From Streptomyces sp. NBC_01306 (GTDB taxonomy: Bacteria > Actinomycetota > Actinomycetes > Streptomycetales > Streptomycetaceae), in assembly GCF_026340465.1 (NCBI RefSeq), contig NZ_JAPEPC010000001.1:4202001-4266000 (forward strand): a DNA stretch of 64,000 nucleotides, read 5' to 3'. The translations under genes were made by a program, and so were the position numbers. This document shows positions 1-7,413 of the stretch, one piece after another; positions within the stretch are counted from its first letter, which is position 1; the number at the start of each line of letters is the position of its first letter. Below the pieces are notes generated by a model. That model was not told where the DNA came from. It was given only the letters and a program-made list of their open reading frames with translations, and searched no databases.

Positions 1-2
1 TC

Positions 3-665
3 ATGACCATCACCCTCCGACCGGGCAGCACCGTCATGTTCACCGGCGACTCGATCACCGACTGCCAACGCCGGGAGAGCGAAGACGGTCTCGGGTTCGG
101 CTATCCGATGCACATCGCGGGCCAGTGGGGGCTCCGGCACCCGGAGCGCCCCATGACCTGGCTGAACACGGGTATCGGCGGCCACAAGGTGAGTGACCTC
201 GAAGCACGCTGGAAGACGGACGTGCTCGACGTACGCCCCGACGTCGTGTCGATCCTCGTCGGCGTGAACGACATGGGCTGGCACACCCTGGACCCGAAGG
301 GCCACGTGATCACGGCCGAAGAGTTCGCGGCGGGCTACGACCGGCTGCTCGCCCCGCTCGCGGAGGAGGGCACCCAGCTCATTCTCATCGAGCCGTTCCT
401 CCTCCCGGTCGACGGCGTCATCCAGGCCGGTGCCGCGCTCGTCGGTGACAAGGAGCGCAAGGAGTGGCGCACGGACCTGGACCCGAAGATCCGGGTCGTC
501 CGCGAGCTCGCCCGCACCTACGGGGCGCATCTGCTGGCCGCCGACGGCATGTTCGCCGAGCTGGCGGCGACGACCGAGCCGGGGCATTGGTCCACGGACG
601 GCGTGCATCCGTCTCCGGCCGGCCACGCCGCTCTCACGGCGGCCTGGCTGCGTCTGGTCGCCTGA
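3..665 (+). CDS. SGNH/GDSL-type hydrolase
   Basis: This 220-residue protein is an SGNH hydrolase, a family of esterases, lipases and carbohydrate deacetylases. Block I is GDSITD with the nucleophile Ser17, block II the glycines around residues 57-60, block III GVND with Asn89, and block V DGVHPS with Asp199 and His202. All four catalytic blocks are therefore present. There is no signal peptide, so it is probably cytoplasmic. The ATG is at the very edge of the window, and a start further upstream cannot be excluded. It converges with the next gene across a strong hairpin. The substrate cannot be told from sequence. Confidence 0.9.
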   Translation: MTITLRPGSTVMFTGDSITDCQRRESEDGLGFGYPMHIAGQWGLRHPERPMTWLNTGIGGHKVSDLEARWKTDVLDVRPDVVSILVGVNDMGWHTLDPKGHVITAEEFAAGYDRLLAPLAEEGTQLILIEPFLLPVDGVIQAGAALVGDKERKEWRTDLDPKIRVVRELARTYGAHLLAADGMFAELAATTEPGHWSTDGVHPSPAGHAALTAAWLRLVA

Positions 666-672
666 CCGGTGC

Positions 673-716
673 GCCGCCCGGCCGGCCCTGCGCGGGCGGG
701 GCCCGGCCGGGGCGGC
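673..716. terminator. Bidirectional hairpin terminator between convergent genes
   Basis: The arms 673-685 (GCCGCCCGGCCGG) and 703-716 pair over 13 bp with one bulged G. The hairpin sits 8 bases after the SGNH hydrolase stop and 26 bases before the stop of the convergent membrane-protein gene, so it can serve both transcripts. There is no T tract, which is usual for Streptomyces terminators. Confidence 0.55.
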
Positions 717-741
717 GTGAGGTCGCCGCGGGCCGTGCCGT

Positions 742-1791
742 TCAATTGCGCGGTGCCAGCGCTTCCAACTGCTCCATGATGGGCCGGATTTCCCGCTTGA
801 CCAGGCGGCGCAAGGTCAACCAGGACGGCATCCGCAGCGTCGTCGGGTCGAAGCGGGTGAAGGCGGCCTCCCAGCCCGGATCAAACACCACCATGCCTTT
901 GAGGGCGAAGTCCCAACGCAGCCTCTTCCGGCCCCCGTTGAGCCAGATCTCCCAGCGTGGACGCGTGGGGCGGGCCGGAGGCGGATAGTCCGGCAGCGCG
1001 GGTAACGGCGGCCACGCGGTGCCTGCTGGCGGCTCGGTCCGCGAACGCCGCTCGTACTCCACGGCGACCGCCTCGCGGAAGCGCTCGTAGGCGGCGGCAT
1101 CGCAGTAGACCAGCACAACCAGCCTCGTGGCCGGTTGCAGGAGGCGCACGGCTTCCGTGAACTCCCACACCGTCCCCGGACCGAGGCCCGCCGCCATCAG
1201 CACCACCTGAGCTCCCTCGATCAGCGAACTGACGGTGGGCTGCCAGTCATCGAGGGGCAACTGCCCGCGCACCGCGCCGATCGGAGGGAGGCGCTCCCCG
1301 GGCCTGCCGACCGCGATGACGCGGCCGAGCAGCCCGAAGCGGTGCACCAACTGCTCCTCGCGGGTCAGCCCGGAGAGGAAGAACATCGCCCCCAGCTCGG
1401 TCCCGCCGCCCTGGATCTCGGTTTCCAGTGCGGACATGTCCGCATCATTCGAGAACGGGCGCAGATACAACACGTAGCGGGTCCCCGCCAGAGCGCCGAA
1501 CGAGTCGATGACTTCGGCCGTGTACCGCTTGCCCTGCACCACGAGGCGACGACCGGCCCCGAAGACCGTCAGAGCGACAACGACCACCACCAGGCTGCCC
1601 ACCCCACGCAGCCACCAGGCCGGGTGGAGCATGTTTGGCAGCTGATCGCTGGTCAATCCCGCCCTGAAGGCCACCCAGCCGCTGACGCCCAGCACCGCTC
1701 CCGCCAGCCTCAACGCCCACCCGGCCACCACGAGCCGACGCCCCTTGGGCCAACGCTCATCGACGTGGGACAACAGCTTTCCGGTGCGCAC
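742..1791 (-). CDS. Membrane-anchored protein with YLRPF-type cytosolic domain, function unknown
   Basis: I know no function for this protein of about 349 residues. Two hydrophobic helices lie near the N-terminus (VVAGWALRLAGAVLGVSGW and a Val-rich one around LVVVVVALTVFGAG), followed by a soluble domain of about 250 residues. That domain starts with YVLYLRPFSNDA and contains LGRVIAVGRPGE and VVLMAAGLGPGTVWEFTEAV. The alternating beta/alpha pattern with these loops resembles TIR-like or nucleoside-deoxyribosyltransferase-like folds, but this is only an impression. The frame is open to a GTG at 1851. I prefer the GTG at 1791 because GGAGGG lies 3-4 bases upstream. It follows citA on the same strand at 128 bp and may be a separate unit. 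Confidence 0.75.
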   Translation of the reverse strand: MRTGKLLSHVDERWPKGRRLVVAGWALRLAGAVLGVSGWVAFRAGLTSDQLPNMLHPAWWLRGVGSLVVVVVALTVFGAGRRLVVQGKRYTAEVIDSFGALAGTRYVLYLRPFSNDADMSALETEIQGGGTELGAMFFLSGLTREEQLVHRFGLLGRVIAVGRPGERLPPIGAVRGQLPLDDWQPTVSSLIEGAQVVLMAAGLGPGTVWEFTEAVRLLQPATRLVVLVYCDAAAYERFREAVAVEYERRSRTEPPAGTAWPPLPALPDYPPPARPTRPRWEIWLNGGRKRLRWDFALKGMVVFDPGWEAAFTRFDPTTLRMPSWLTLRRLVKREIRPIMEQLEALAPRN

Positions 1792-1919
1792 AGGCCCTCC
1801 GTAGGTCCTCCGTCCTCCGGTAGGACTCTGCCCACGATCGACCGTAGCCACCGCGATCCGCCCCGGCTACCGCTGTCCCGGCCAACTGCGGGCGCCGGCA
1901 CGGGAGGGCGCCGCCACCC

Positions 1920-3032
1920 TCACCCGGTGATGCTGTCGTACCCCTCGATCTCGCGGGTGTCGCGCGTCCCCGGCCCCACGTACAGCGCCGAAGGCCGCAC
2001 CAGCCGCCCCGTGCGCTTCTGCTCCAGGATGTGCGCGCTCCAGCCCGCCGTGCGGGCGCACGTGAACATCGACGTGAACATGTGCGCCGGGACCTCCGCG
2101 AAGTCCAGCACGATCGCCGCCCAGAACTCCACGTTCGTGGCAAGCACCCGGTCGGGGCGCCTGGCGTGCAGTTCCTCCAGAGCCGCCTTCTCCAGCGCCT
2201 CGGCGACCTCGAAGCGGGGCGCGGCCAGCTCCTTGGCCGTACGGCGCAGGACCCGGGCCCGCGGGTCCTCGGCGCGGTAGACGCGGTGGCCGAAACCCAT
2301 CAGCCGCTCGCCCTGGTCCAGCGCCCGCTTCACGTACGCGCTCGCGTCGCCCGTCCGCTCGATCTCCTCGATCATCCCGAGGACCCGCGACGGCGCACCG
2401 CCGTGCAGCGGCCCGGACATCGCGCCCACCGCACCCGAGAGCGCGGCGGCGACATCCGCGCCGGTCGACGCGATGACCCGCGCGGTGAAGGTGGAGGCGT
2501 TCATTCCGTGCTCGGCCGCCGACGTCCAGTACGCGTCAACCGCCTTGACGTGCTGGGGGTCCGGCTCACCGCGCCAGCGGATCATGAAGCGCTCGACGAC
2601 CGAATCCGCCTTGTCGATCTCGCTCTGCGGAACCATCGGGCTGCCCTGGCCACGCGCCGACTGGGCCACGTACGAGAGGGCCATCACCGCCGCGCGCGCC
2701 AGATCGTCGCGCGCGGTGCGCTCATCGATGTCGAGCAGCGGTTTCAGGCCCCAGACGGGCGCGAGCATCGCCAGCGCGGACTGCACATCGACCCGGATGT
2801 CACCGGAGTGCACCGGGATCGGGAACGGCTCGGCAGGCGGCAGCCCCGGATTGAACGCGCCGTCGACCAGCAGACCCCAGACGTTCCCGAAGGACACCTG
2901 GCCGACCAGATCCTCGATGTCGACGCCGCGGTACCGCAGCGCGCCGCCCTCCTTGTCCGGTTCGGCGATCTCGGTCTCGAATGCGACGACTCCTTCGAGT
3001 CCGGGTACGAAAGCGGCAGCGGCGTCAGACAT
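1920..3032 (-). CDS. citA: Citrate synthase 2 / 2-methylcitrate synthase family
   Basis: The 370-residue protein belongs to the citrate synthase family, which condenses oxaloacetate with acetyl-CoA or propionyl-CoA. It is the shorter actinobacterial citrate synthase 2 type. Recognisable are the substrate His region around EHGMNASTFTARV, the GPLHGGAPSRV block carrying a catalytic His, and MGFGHRVYRAEDPRA with the third His and the Asp region. The start is ATG at 3032 with GAGGAG 7 bases upstream. It is divergent from pdxH across about 180 bp. Citrate synthase versus methylcitrate synthase activity cannot be decided here. Confidence 0.9.
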   Translation of the reverse strand: MSDAAAAFVPGLEGVVAFETEIAEPDKEGGALRYRGVDIEDLVGQVSFGNVWGLLVDGAFNPGLPPAEPFPIPVHSGDIRVDVQSALAMLAPVWGLKPLLDIDERTARDDLARAAVMALSYVAQSARGQGSPMVPQSEIDKADSVVERFMIRWRGEPDPQHVKAVDAYWTSAAEHGMNASTFTARVIASTGADVAAALSGAVGAMSGPLHGGAPSRVLGMIEEIERTGDASAYVKRALDQGERLMGFGHRVYRAEDPRARVLRRTAKELAAPRFEVAEALEKAALEELHARRPDRVLATNVEFWAAIVLDFAEVPAHMFTSMFTCARTAGWSAHILEQKRTGRLVRPSALYVGPGTRDTREIEGYDSITG

Positions 3033-3065
3033 CGGGCGGCTCCTCGTGATGCGTTTCGACCTACG

Positions 3066-3106
3066 GGTTCGGCTCGGTTCGATTCGACGGCGGTTCGGCT
3101 CGGTTC
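3066..3106. repeat. Exact 15-bp direct repeat in the citA-pdxH divergent promoter region
   Basis: GGTTCGGCTCGGTTC occurs at 3066-3080 and again at 3092-3106, a spacing of 26 bp start to start (about 2.5 helical turns). It lies between the citA start (3032) and the pdxH start (3214). A direct-repeat operator is possible. No regulator family can be named. Confidence 0.4.
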
Positions 3107-3213
3107 ACACGTCTGCTGACATGTCCGGGTGCGGAGGCACGAGTCTGACGGCTCCCGCCGGTGCGGGGAAGCGTGACATCCGGCACACAGCCCCTTTGCG
3201 GCAGGATGGTCCC

Positions 3214-3882
3214 GTGCCGAACCTTGATCTGAATCCCGCCGTGATGCGCGAGCAGTACCGTTCCTCCGTCCTCGCGGAGGAGGACCTCGCCGCCGCTCCG
3301 ATGGACCAGTTCGCCCGCTGGTTCGCGGACGCCGTCGCGGGCGGCCTGCACGAACCGAACGCGGTGATCGTCTCGACCGCGACCCCGCAGGGCGGCCCCT
3401 CCGCCCGTACGGTGCTGCTCAAGCACTTCGACGCGGACGGCTTCGTCTTCTTCACCAACTACGGATCCCGCAAGGGCCGTGAACTGGCAGCCAACCCGCA
3501 GGTCTCGCTGCTCTTCCCCTGGCACCGGATCGCCCGCCAGGTCATGGTCACGGGCACGGCGTCCCGTATCGCCCGCGAGGAGACGGTGGCGTACTTCCGC
3601 ACCCGCCCGCACGGCTCACAGCTCGGAGCATGGGCGAGCGCCCAGTCGTCGGTGATCGCCTCACGGGCGGAACTGACCAGCCGTTACGAGGAGTTGGCGG
3701 CCCGCTACCCGGAGGGCACCGAGGTCCCGGTGCCGGAGGACTGGGGTGGTTACCGGGTGGCTCCTGACACGGCCGAATTCTGGCAGGGCCACGAGAACCG
3801 GCTGCACGACCGGCTGCGGTATGTGAGTACGGAGAGCGGCGAGACGGACTCCGGGTGGCGCGTGGAGCGGCTCTGCCCGTGA
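3214..3882 (+). CDS. pdxH: Pyridoxamine 5'-phosphate oxidase
   Basis: PdxH oxidises pyridoxine or pyridoxamine 5'-phosphate to pyridoxal 5'-phosphate using FMN and O2. The 222-residue length is normal. Family blocks are NAVIVSTATPQGGPSARTVLLK (FMN phosphate side), GFVFFTNYGSRKGRELAANP, and the C-terminal substrate block EFWQGHENRLHDRLRY. The reading frame extends far upstream through the divergent citA gene, but similarity starts at VPNLDLNPAVMREQY. I therefore place the start at GTG 3214, preceded by GGATGG. It is divergent from citA, an arrangement I recall from other Streptomyces. The PLP it makes has no obvious user nearby. Confidence 0.9.
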   Translation: MPNLDLNPAVMREQYRSSVLAEEDLAAAPMDQFARWFADAVAGGLHEPNAVIVSTATPQGGPSARTVLLKHFDADGFVFFTNYGSRKGRELAANPQVSLLFPWHRIARQVMVTGTASRIAREETVAYFRTRPHGSQLGAWASAQSSVIASRAELTSRYEELAARYPEGTEVPVPEDWGGYRVAPDTAEFWQGHENRLHDRLRYVSTESGETDSGWRVERLCP

Positions 3883-3927
3883 GGGCATGAGGGCGTACGT
3901 GCGGGCGCGTCCGGGGTCTATGCACGC

Positions 3928-4123
3928 AGAAACCCGCGGGCTCTGGTTCCTCCTTGCGGAGGAGCCGGCCGGACTTACCGGCGAGCCCGCGGGTCGGTGA
4001 CTGCTTGGGATTTCGGCCGGCGGTCTGCCGGCACTGCACAGAGTGCGACGACGGGCCGTCAGCCCGCAGCCACCTCGCAAGTCCGAGAAGAAATCACTTC
4101 CGGAACACCTCCCTTCTAGCGTG
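3928..4123 (-). ncRNA. Candidate structured small RNA (three-way junction with GNRA hairpin)
   Basis: The spacer 3883-4344 has no convincing gene but a striking fold. Arms 3933-3943 (CCCGCGGGCTC) and 3983-3993 pair perfectly over 11 bp. They enclose a 9-bp hairpin (3945-3953 with 3958-3966, one G-U) and a 5-bp hairpin (3968-3972 with 3978-3982). Read on the minus strand the 9-bp hairpin is capped by GCAA, a GNRA tetraloop, and the outer stem is followed by TTTCT, like an intrinsic terminator. A minus-strand promoter lies at 4130-4158, giving an RNA of about 195 nt. On the plus strand the same element could simply terminate pdxH. No known RNA family was recognised. Confidence 0.35.
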
Positions 4124-4129
4124 CGACCG

Positions 4130-4158
4130 ACTTTAGGAGCCCCTCCGGACCGGATCAA
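4130..4158 (-). promoter_or_regulatory. Sigma-70-type promoter reading toward the candidate small RNA
   Basis: On the minus strand TTGATC (4158-4153) and TAAAGT (4135-4130) are separated by exactly 17 bases, a good match to the housekeeping consensus. The expected start is near 4123. No protein gene begins behind it on this strand, which supports a non-coding transcript. Confidence 0.4.
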
Positions 4159-4344
4159 CCGAATTAATCAGAGGGCCGGGGCCGGGGGAGAACAGCCGGA
4201 ACCTGACGTCCCGGCCGTATGGACTTGCCGTGGCCGGAACTTATTTCCGGAAGTCGGGTGTGGGCTGCGTCACGTTCGCGTTGAATGATCTGACGTGCGG
4301 TACATGCAGTACATGCGGCGGACGCGTCCTGTTGGGGGTGCCGG

Positions 4345-6003
4345 ATGAGTGGTTCCCGGATCGAGGCAGCCAGTGCGCTGGGGCCCGATGAGCCCGAGCC
4401 CGGTGGGGAGTCGGGGGCGGGAGGGGTTCCTGGTCCCGGTGCTCCGCGCGGGGCTCCCGACGGCGCCGGTGGTTCCGACGGCGCCGGTGGTTCCGACGGC
4501 GCCGGTGGGTCCGGTGACCCGGGCAGTGCGGGGTCCGATCTGCTGGCGGCCCTGCTGGACGGGATGGACGCCGCGCTCTGCGCGTTCGACGCGGACGGGG
4601 TGGTCACGCACTGGAACCGCGAGGCCGAGCGGATTCTCGGCTGGTCCGCCGACGAGGCCGTCGGGCGTACCGGCTTCGCGGGCTGGGCGGTACGGGCCGC
4701 GGACGCCGGTGAGGTACAGGAACGGCTGATGGCGGCGATGGACCGGCCGGGCCGCCAGGTCCACGAGTTCGCGCTGCTGCGCAAGGACGGCGGGCGGGTG
4801 CTCGTACGGACCCAGTCCTCCGGGGTGCGCGGCCCGGACGGCACACCGGCCGGGGTGTACTGCGCGTTCAGCGAGGTCCATGCGCAGATCGATCTGGAAC
4901 GGGCGATCGCGCTCAGCGAGGCCATGTTCGACGACGCGTCCTGGGGGGTCGTCCTGGTCGATGTCGATCTGCGGCCGACCGTCGTCAATGCCCATGCCGC
5001 GCGGGCGCTTTCGACGGGGCGCACCACGCTGCTCGGGCGCCCGCTGGGTGACCTGATCGTGCAGGGCGCCGATGAGCTGGAGGGCGCGCTCCAGCACGTA
5101 CTCGCGGAAGGGGCGCTTTCCGCGCCCGCCGAGATGTGGGTGACGCTGCGTACGGCGGAGGGCGAGCGGCGGCGCTGCTGGCGCAGCGGGTTCGTGCGGC
5201 TGGCCTCACCGCTTGCGGAGGAGCCGGTCCCGCTCGGGGTCGGCTGGCTGTTCCGCGACATCACCGCGGCCAAGCAGGCCGAGCAGGAGGCCAGCCGGCT
5301 CCGCTTCCGGGGCACCCAGCTGCACCGCGCATCGCGGACGGCCGCCGAGTGCGAGGACCCGATGGAGGCGGCGACTTCGTATCTGGACTTCGCCCTGGCC
5401 GGGTTCGCCGACCATGCGCTGATCGATGTGTCCGCCGATATATCCGCTGACCTGTCAGCTGACCTGTCAGCTGACATATCCGGTGGCATGTCTGGTGACG
5501 GGTTTGCCCGTTCCTCCGGTTCCCCGGCATCGGCCGAGCGGCTTGTACGGGTGGCCGAGACGCCGTCCGGAGGGGCGTCCGGGCCGTGTCTGCCGGTGGC
5601 GGGTGCCGTCCTGCCGGTGCGCTACCGGGCGGGCCATCCGGCGCTCCAGGCGGTGGCCAGGACCGGAGCGGTACGCACCAGCGCGGCGGCCGCACCACGG
5701 TCAGCTCCGCCTTCTGCTCCGGCTCCGGCTTCTGCTTCTGCTTCGGCCTCTGCTTCGGCGGAGGGGGCAGCCAGGGACGCGGCCGCCGTGTGGGCGTCGG
5801 AGCGGCAGTGGCCGCCGGGCACCGTGCACGCGCTGTGCACGGTGCTGCGGAGCCGGGGGAGGACGCTGGGGGTCGTGACGTTCCTGCGCGGAGCGAGCCG
5901 CCTCGCCTTCGAACGGCCCGACGCGGTGTACGCGGAGAGCGTCGCCGTACGGGTGGCTTCCGCCATCGACCTCGCGCGGGCGCTGGGGCGTCATCAGGCC
6001 TGA
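4345..6003 (+). CDS. PAS-PAS-GAF sensory protein
   Basis: This 552-residue protein has two PAS domains (about residues 52-170 and 185-300; ALCAFDADGVVTHWNREAERILGW is a typical PAS start, ending in GWLFRDITAAKQAEQEA). A GAF-like region follows (about 320-548). No kinase, GGDEF or PP2C output domain is present, although relatives often carry a SpoIIE-type phosphatase, so its output is unknown. The N-terminal 50 residues are a disordered Gly/Ser/Asp tract with repeated GGSDGA. An Asp/Ser/Ala repeat near residues 360-385 (ISADLSADLSAD) comes from a 12-bp DNA repeat and interrupts the GAF-like region. A second low-complexity Ala/Ser tract lies near 450-475. The start is ATG 4345 after GGGGG. Confidence 0.8.
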   Translation: MSGSRIEAASALGPDEPEPGGESGAGGVPGPGAPRGAPDGAGGSDGAGGSDGAGGSGDPGSAGSDLLAALLDGMDAALCAFDADGVVTHWNREAERILGWSADEAVGRTGFAGWAVRAADAGEVQERLMAAMDRPGRQVHEFALLRKDGGRVLVRTQSSGVRGPDGTPAGVYCAFSEVHAQIDLERAIALSEAMFDDASWGVVLVDVDLRPTVVNAHAARALSTGRTTLLGRPLGDLIVQGADELEGALQHVLAEGALSAPAEMWVTLRTAEGERRRCWRSGFVRLASPLAEEPVPLGVGWLFRDITAAKQAEQEASRLRFRGTQLHRASRTAAECEDPMEAATSYLDFALAGFADHALIDVSADISADLSADLSADISGGMSGDGFARSSGSPASAERLVRVAETPSGGASGPCLPVAGAVLPVRYRAGHPALQAVARTGAVRTSAAAAPRSAPPSAPAPASASASASASAEGAARDAAAVWASERQWPPGTVHALCTVLRSRGRTLGVVTFLRGASRLAFERPDAVYAESVAVRVASAIDLARALGRHQA

Positions 6004-6096
6004 TCCCTCCCGATCCAGCCTGATCCCTCCCGATCCAGCGTGATCCCTCCCGATCCAGCCTGATCAGGCGTGATCAGGCGTGATCAGGCCTGATCC
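6001..6096. repeat. Tandem repeats between PAS protein and M20 gene
   Basis: Three 20-bp units (TGATCCCTCCCGATCCAGCC type) at 6001-6060 run into three 10-bp units (TGATCAGGCG type) at 6061-6090. The array begins at the PAS-protein stop and ends 23 bases before the stop of the convergent M20 gene. Units contain TGATCA palindromes, so it may fold and end transcription. Otherwise it is a minisatellite. Confidence 0.7.
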
Positions 6097-6118
6097 AAAC
6101 GGAAGGCCCCGGCCTCGC

Positions 6119-7321
6119 TCAGCCTGCCACCGGCTCCTGGGCGAGCCGCCGGGCCGCCAGCTCCGCGTACACCGCGGCACCGTCCGCCAGGACCGCGTCG
6201 TCGAACTCGGCGAGCGGGGAATGGTTGTTGGCGCTGCGTTCCGGGTCGGCACCGGCCGGCGGGGCACCCAGCGTGAGCATCGCGCCGGGGACCTCGGCCA
6301 GCACCCGGGAGAAGTCCTCCGAGCCGTGCAGCGGCTGCCGCAGCGCCGCATAGCGTTCCTCGCCCAGCGCGTCACGCACCACATCGGCCACGAAGTCCGC
6401 CTCGGCGTGGTCGTTGACGGTCACCGGATACAGCTCGGCGAAGTCCGCGTCCACGCCCACCCCGAACGCTGCCGCGATGCCACGGCACACCTCGACCGAG
6501 CCGTCCTTGATCCGCGCCTGCGCCTGGGGCGAGAAGCTTCGTACCGTCGCCTCGAAGACCGCCGTGTCGGGAATGACGTTCTGCTTGGTCCCGGCGTGGA
6601 AGGAACCGACCGTGAGGATCACCGGGTCGAAGACGTCGAAGGTACGGGTGATCCACACCTGAAGGGCGCTGACCATCGAACACGCCGCCTGGACCGGGTC
6701 CTTGGCGCGGTGCGGCATCGAACCGTGCCCGCCCTCGCCGCGTACGGTCACCCGCAGCACATTGGAGGCGGCCAGTGCCGGACCGCCGCGGGTGCCGAAG
6801 ACGCCGCTCGGCAGCCCCGCCGACATCACATGGATCGCGTACGCCGCGTCCGGCCGCCGGCCGGACGTCTCCAGCAGCCCCTCGGCGAGCATGTGCCGGG
6901 CCCCGTCGAAGCCCTCCTCGCCCGGCTGGAACATGAACAGCACATCGCCCGCCAGCCGGTCCCGGTGCGCGCTGAGCAGCTTGGCGGCGCCGGTGAGCAT
7001 GGTGGTGTGCAGATCGTGGCCGCAGGCGTGCATCCGGCCGGTGTCCGCCGCGAAGTCCAGACCGGTCCGCTCGGCGACGGGCAGTGCGTCCATGTCGCCG
7101 CGCAGCAGCACCGTCGGGCCCGGCTGCGCGCCGTGCAGCACCGCAGTCACCGAGCTCAGCCCGTCGCCCGTCCGCACTTCAAGGGGCAGACCGTCCAGCT
7201 CGGCCAGTACCGCTTCCTGGGTACGGGGCAGCTCCAGCCCCACTTCGGGGATGCGGTGCAGCGAGCGGCGCAACCGTACGAGGTCGTCGGACAGGGCACG
7301 GGCGTCGTCACGCAGGTTCAT
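6119..7321 (-). CDS. M20 family metallohydrolase (amidohydrolase/aminoacylase type)
   Basis: The 400-residue protein belongs to the M20D group, which hydrolyses N-acyl or amide bonds of amino acids (hippurate hydrolase, IAA-amino acid hydrolase types). Visible are HACGHDLH (His98, Cys100, His102), the catalytic Glu pair in FQPGEEG (about 135-136), HVMSAGLPSG, GGHGSMPHRAKDP in the dimerisation lid, and the metal-ligand HGSEDFS near the C-terminus. The Cys in HACGH fits the M20D type. The frame is open far upstream but the start is ATG 7321 with GGAGC before it. It lies downstream of the MHS-type transporter, with a Lrp-type regulator divergent, suggesting uptake and hydrolysis of one amidated substrate. 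Confidence 0.9.
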   Translation of the reverse strand: MNLRDDARALSDDLVRLRRSLHRIPEVGLELPRTQEAVLAELDGLPLEVRTGDGLSSVTAVLHGAQPGPTVLLRGDMDALPVAERTGLDFAADTGRMHACGHDLHTTMLTGAAKLLSAHRDRLAGDVLFMFQPGEEGFDGARHMLAEGLLETSGRRPDAAYAIHVMSAGLPSGVFGTRGGPALAASNVLRVTVRGEGGHGSMPHRAKDPVQAACSMVSALQVWITRTFDVFDPVILTVGSFHAGTKQNVIPDTAVFEATVRSFSPQAQARIKDGSVEVCRGIAAAFGVGVDADFAELYPVTVNDHAEADFVADVVRDALGEERYAALRQPLHGSEDFSRVLAEVPGAMLTLGAPPAGADPERSANNHSPLAEFDDAVLADGAAVYAELAARRLAQEPVAG

Positions 7322-7333
7322 GGAAGCTCCTTC

Positions 7334-7378
7334 GGAGGGGAGGGGAGGGGAGGGGAGGGGAGGGGAGGGGAGGGGAGG
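7334..7378. repeat. GGGGA pentanucleotide tract
   Basis: About nine uninterrupted copies of AGGGG lie on the plus strand, 13 bases upstream of the M20 start codon and within the transporter-M20 spacer. Four or more GGGG runs with one-base loops give strong G-quadruplex potential on the plus (template) strand. On the minus-strand mRNA it is a C-rich leader just ahead of the ribosome binding site. Copy number could vary by slippage. Confidence 0.75.
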
Positions 7379-7413
7379 CGACGGAGATGCGTTGACGGAG
7401 AAGCGCGGCGGGG

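Noticed and set aside
2473..3213. Upstream extension of the pdxH frame to 469 residues
   Set aside because: It runs antisense through citA and has no PdxH similarity; GTG 3214 fits family length.
4050..4110. A possible 12-residue leader peptide on the minus strand inside the candidate small RNA
   Set aside because: A GTG with a distant GGGAGG exists, but no downstream structural gene on that strand could be attenuated.
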